The translations under genes and the position numbers were made by a program. Below the pieces are notes generated by a model, which worked only from the letters and a program-made list of their open reading frames with translations, was not told the origin of the DNA and did no database searches. From Phenylobacterium sp. (GTDB taxonomy: Bacteria; Pseudomonadota; Alphaproteobacteria; Caulobacterales; Caulobacteraceae), in NCBI RefSeq assembly GCF_030680185.1, contig NZ_JAUXVZ010000004.1:1-64000 (forward strand): DNA of 64,000 nt, read 5' to 3'. Each line of letters begins with the position of its first letter. Position 1 is the first letter of the stretch. This document shows positions 61,266-64,000 of the stretch, piece by piece.

Positions 61266-62068
61266 ATCAGCCGCGAGCGGATCGCCTGGGACAGGATGTC
61301 GATCAGGGTCACGGCGACGACGATCACCAGGGCGATGGCGGCGACCCGGGAATAGTTGAAGCTGTTCAGGCTATCGAACAGGATCTGGCCGATGCCGCCG
61401 GCCCCGATGAGGCCAAGGATGGTGGCCGCCCGGCTGTTGGATTCGAACCGGTACAGCGCGTACGAGGTCCAGAGCGGGGCGACCTGCGGGACCACGCCCC
61501 AGGCGATCTCCTGCAGCTTGTGGGCGCCGGTGGCGCGCACGCCCTCGACCGGTCCCTTGTCGATGGACTCCACGGCTTCGGAGAACAGCTTGCCCAGCAC
61601 GCCGCCGGTGTTCAGCGCCAGCGCCATGACGCCGGCGAACGGCCCCAGGCCCACGGCGACCACGAAGACCATGCCGATGACGAGATCGGGCACCGAGCGC
61701 AGGATGTCCATGACCCGGCGCACCGGCCACTGGATGGCCGGCGGCGCGATGTTGCGGGCGCCCAGAAGGCCCAGCGGCACGGCGATGAACACCGCCAGCG
61801 CCGTGCCCCACATGGCCATCTGGATAGTCAGCCACATCTGGCTGATGAAGAAGGGCAGCAGGTCGAAGTCCGGGTTGATGAAGGCCCGGCCGAACTCGCG
61901 CATATTGTCCGAGCCCGAGAACAGGCGCGGGAACTTCTCGATCTCGGCGGGGCCGAAACTGAGCGCCAGGACGATGGCGATGCCGCCCCACAGCAGGACG
62001 TCGAAGATCCATTGACCCAGCGGCCGCGCGGGCGGCTTCAGGGCGGCGCTGGTCGCGATGTCGGTCAC
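61262..62068 (-). CDS. phnE: Phosphonate/phosphite ABC transporter permease PhnE
   Basis: 268 residues, six membrane helices; GMVFVVAVGLGPFAGVMALA and the EAA-type loop ESIDKGPVEGVRATGAHKLQ are typical of PhnE. It forms the membrane part of the importer with PhnC. It lies 22 bases after phnD on the same strand. Only one permease gene is present, as is common. Confidence 0.94.
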   Translation of the reverse strand: MTDIATSAALKPPARPLGQWIFDVLLWGGIAIVLALSFGPAEIEKFPRLFSGSDNMREFGRAFINPDFDLLPFFISQMWLTIQMAMWGTALAVFIAVPLGLLGARNIAPPAIQWPVRRVMDILRSVPDLVIGMVFVVAVGLGPFAGVMALALNTGGVLGKLFSEAVESIDKGPVEGVRATGAHKLQEIAWGVVPQVAPLWTSYALYRFESNSRAATILGLIGAGGIGQILFDSLNSFNYSRVAAIALVIVVAVTLIDILSQAIRSRLI

Positions 62069-62090
62069 AGGCGTCGGGCTCTTCGTCTGA

Positions 62091-63149
62091 TCAGGGCGCA
62101 GGCGTCTGGGTCGGCGGAGCCGCCGCCTCGCCCGTGCGGGCCTCCAGGGCCTCGCGCTCGGCGCGGATGGCGTCCAGCGTGGTCTGGGCCTCGGCGATGC
62201 GGGCCTGGTCGCCGGAGTTCCTGGCGTTCAGCAGGGCCTCGGTCGCCTCCATCTCGCGCACCGGCAGCAGGTGCGTGGCGTCGGCGGGCAGGAATCCGCC
62301 GATGGAGATGGCCGACAACAGCTTGCGCTGGCGCTCGGCCTCAGGGCCCTCGCCCTTGCCATAGGTCAGGAAGAACTGGCGGACCTTTTCCTTCACCGCC
62401 GGATCCAGGTTCTTGCGCCAGACGATGGGGTCCTCGGGCAGCTTGGGCGATTCCCAGATCACATTGACCTTGTCGACCACGGTGGGCTGGCCGTTGGCGC
62501 GGTTTTCCACGTCGCGGATGCCCTGCAGGCGGATGGCCGTGGAATTGTTGGTGGCCACGTCCAGCACCCCGTTGGCCACGGCGAACAGGTTGGCCTGGTG
62601 GTTGGCGGCGCGGACCTGCTTGAAGCAGCGGTCGGGCTCGATGCCCTCAGGGGCGAACAGATAGGTCATGGGCGCCAGCGTGCCCGAGGTGGACTTGGCG
62701 TCGCCGATCCCGAAGTCGAGGGTCCGGTCGCACTTGAGCACGTCTTCCAGGGTCAGGCCGCTGGCGGCGGTGGCGATCAGCACCGAGCGATAGCCATCCT
62801 CGCCGGAGGGATCGAAGGTGCGGGCGAAGATCTCGGCGTCGGCCCGACGCACGGCCTCCAGCCCCGACAGGTTGGAGAACCAGCCCACATCGGTCTGGCC
62901 AAACCGCAGCGCCTCGATCAGGGCGGTGTAGTTGGAGCCGTAGAAGGGCTTCACCGGGATGCCGATCTCCTTCTCCATGTCGGCCAGGATCGGCCGCCAG
63001 AAGGTGTCGAGGCTGGTGGAGTTCTCCGTCGCCAGGACCGAGAAGTTCAGCACCTCCGGCGCGTCGCCGGCCGTGCTGGCGGGCTCCGAACAGGCGCTGA
63101 GGCCAAGGGCGACCATCAGGCCGGCGGCGAGCAGGCTGCGGCGGATCAT
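62091..63149 (-). CDS. phnD: Phosphonate/phosphite-binding protein PhnD
   Basis: 352 residues. A signal peptide with lipobox (LMVALGLSACSEPAS) suggests a lipoprotein. The PhnD fold follows: LNFSVLATENSTSLDTFWRP, IPVKPFYGSNYTALIEALRF, QTDVGWFSNLSGLEAVRRAD, DFGIGDAKSTSGTLAPMTYL (ligand loop with Asp-x-Ser-T), VDVATNNSTAIRLQGIRDVE. A Glu/Ala-rich C-terminal helix (about 310-352) is longer than in E. coli PhnD. The stop codon of phnC overlaps this start by four bases. Confidence 0.93.
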   Translation of the reverse strand: MIRRSLLAAGLMVALGLSACSEPASTAGDAPEVLNFSVLATENSTSLDTFWRPILADMEKEIGIPVKPFYGSNYTALIEALRFGQTDVGWFSNLSGLEAVRRADAEIFARTFDPSGEDGYRSVLIATAASGLTLEDVLKCDRTLDFGIGDAKSTSGTLAPMTYLFAPEGIEPDRCFKQVRAANHQANLFAVANGVLDVATNNSTAIRLQGIRDVENRANGQPTVVDKVNVIWESPKLPEDPIVWRKNLDPAVKEKVRQFFLTYGKGEGPEAERQRKLLSAISIGGFLPADATHLLPVREMEATEALLNARNSGDQARIAEAQTTLDAIRAEREALEARTGEAAAPPTQTPAP

Positions 63150-63940
63150 TGGGGAGCTCCTTCCCAGAAGACGTCTTCGAATTCCGGACCGTAGATGTCG
63201 ATAAGCTGTTTGCGGGTCAGCGCCTGGGCCGGGCCATCATAGACCACCTTGCCGGCCTTCAGCGCCACCACCCGGTCGCAATAGCGCATGGCGTAGTCCA
63301 CCTGGTGCAGGGTGACGATCAGGGTCAGGCCGTCGGCCCGGTTCAGATCGCGCAGGATCTCCATCACCCGGCGGGCCGAGACGGGATCGAGGGAGGCCAC
63401 CGGCTCGTCGGCCAGGATGATCTTGGCCTTCTGGACCAGGGCGCGCGCAATGGCCGCCCGTTGCTGCTGGCCGCCCGAGAGGGTGCCCGCCCGCTGGCCG
63501 GCATATTCGGCCACGCCCACCCGGGCGAGCGCGGCCATGGCCGCGCCCTTGGTTTCGTCCGGCCAGAAGCCGAGCAGGCCGCGCAGAAAACCGATCCGGC
63601 CGAGCGAGCCCATGGCCACATTGGTGAACAGGGTCAGCCGGCCCACCAGATTGAACTGCTGGAAGATCATGCCGATACGGATGCGGGTGCGGCGCACATT
63701 GCGATCCACCCGCCCCTCGGACTGCACCTGATCGCCAAAGGCCACGATGCGGCCGGCGCCCTTGTCGATCGGGGCCAGGCCGCTGATGGCGCGCAGCAAC
63801 GTGGACTTGCCCGATCCCGACGGACCGATCAGGGCGATCATCTCGCCGCGGGCGACGTCGATCGAAACGGTGTCCAGCGCGCGGCGGGTCCCGAAACTCT
63901 TCGACACTTGGCGCACCGAAAGAACGGCTGCGTCAGACAT
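63146..63940 (-). CDS. phnC: Phosphonate/phosphite ABC transporter ATPase PhnC
   Basis: 264 residues. ALIGPSGSGKSTLLRAISGL is Walker A, GMIFQQFNLVGRLTLFTNVA the Q-loop, AGTLSGGQQQRAAIARALVQ the signature, and IILADEPVASLDPVSARRVM Walker B; VTLHQVDYAMRYCDRVVAL has the switch His. It is first in phnC-phnD-phnE. No C-P lyase or phosphite dehydrogenase genes are visible, though the window ends 60 bases upstream. No clear Pho box is seen in that short stretch. Confidence 0.94.
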   Translation of the reverse strand: MSDAAVLSVRQVSKSFGTRRALDTVSIDVARGEMIALIGPSGSGKSTLLRAISGLAPIDKGAGRIVAFGDQVQSEGRVDRNVRRTRIRIGMIFQQFNLVGRLTLFTNVAMGSLGRIGFLRGLLGFWPDETKGAAMAALARVGVAEYAGQRAGTLSGGQQQRAAIARALVQKAKIILADEPVASLDPVSARRVMEILRDLNRADGLTLIVTLHQVDYAMRYCDRVVALKAGKVVYDGPAQALTRKQLIDIYGPEFEDVFWEGAPQ

Positions 63941-64000
63941 GAATGGCGAATATCCCCTGGGCGTTGGCGGCCGGACTCATAACCCGCGTGTGATCGCCGA

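Noticed and set aside
63941..64000. Pho box upstream of phnC
   Set aside because: Phosphonate genes are often Pho-regulated, but no tandem TGTCA-like repeats are visible in the 60 bases available.

Overview
The window is one contiguous piece of a GC-rich alphaproteobacterial chromosome. It is most likely from the family Caulobacteraceae (Phenylobacterium or Caulobacter type). The basis is: trpF-trpB-trpA-accD-folC and aroA-cmk-rpsA-ihfB in the alphaproteobacterial order, a class I lysyl-tRNA synthetase, a short RNase D, an FYDLN-acid protein, an Hsp20/DUF1150 pair, an NDUFA9-like protein, and a TTGACG-type -35 box. The genus is inference. No prophage, insertion sequence, CRISPR array or rRNA was found. 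Nearly everything is ordinary, densely packed chromosomal sequence.

Layout. 1-7.8 kb: small accessory genes (end of a nitronate monooxygenase, DUF4287, NTF2-like, DUF2200, GFA, a tail-anchored protein, a soluble chemoreceptor, a TetR/SDR pair with a double operator, a Yip1-like protein, a lipoprotein). 7.8-18 kb, minus strand: folC-accD-trpA-trpB-trpF, mscL, ihfB, rpsA-cmk-aroA. 17.9-22.1 kb, plus strand: FYDLN-acid protein, tRNA-Ala(GGC), then SulP transporter, universal stress protein, Hsp20 (with a ROSE-like RNA thermometer) and DUF1150. 22.1-31.5 kb: the conserved rnd-lptC-lptA-lptB-rpoN-hpf-ptsN block on the minus strand, interrupted by metY and asd on the plus strand and by exoD, followed by tRNA-Leu(CAG). 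31.6-44.5 kb: NDUFA9-like protein, two divergent citrate synthases, cation efflux, GST-queG, enoyl-CoA hydratase, tesB-rfbC, glycosyltransferase, argE and a hybrid histidine kinase. 44.5-50.3 kb: FKBP lipoprotein, threonine deaminase, a FemAB/CelD-type acyltransferase, a fused peptide-ABC ATPase, gmhB and a small membrane protein. 50.5-57 kb: ATP-dependent DNA ligase and its partner exonuclease with a DUF3892 gene between them, a 34-residue membrane peptide, two thioesterases and lysyl-tRNA synthetase. 56.8-64 kb: ccmC-ccmD-ccmG, a patch of lower-GC small genes (58.2-59.5 kb), a membrane-protein/XRE-regulator pair with twin operators, a uridine-kinase-like gene and phnC-phnD-phnE.

The most interesting signal is the leader of asd (about 24.05-24.22 kb). 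A short ORF carries Thr-Met-Ile-Ile-Lys-Thr-Thr, all amino acids made from aspartate. It sits directly upstream of aspartate-semialdehyde dehydrogenase and is followed by competing RNA stems, the last of which can hide the asd ribosome binding site. This looks like an attenuator for the aspartate pathway. Next come three 127-bp composite inverted repeats, each placed between two convergent gene ends. Others are a ROSE-like thermometer with its bulged G, phased ATTGA repeats between two divergent citrate synthase genes (one with a fused HTH), twin palindromic operators for TetR and XRE regulators, and three convergent gene pairs whose stop codons share one CTAG.

All calls come from reading the sequence and the supplied translations. 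No database search or folding program was run.
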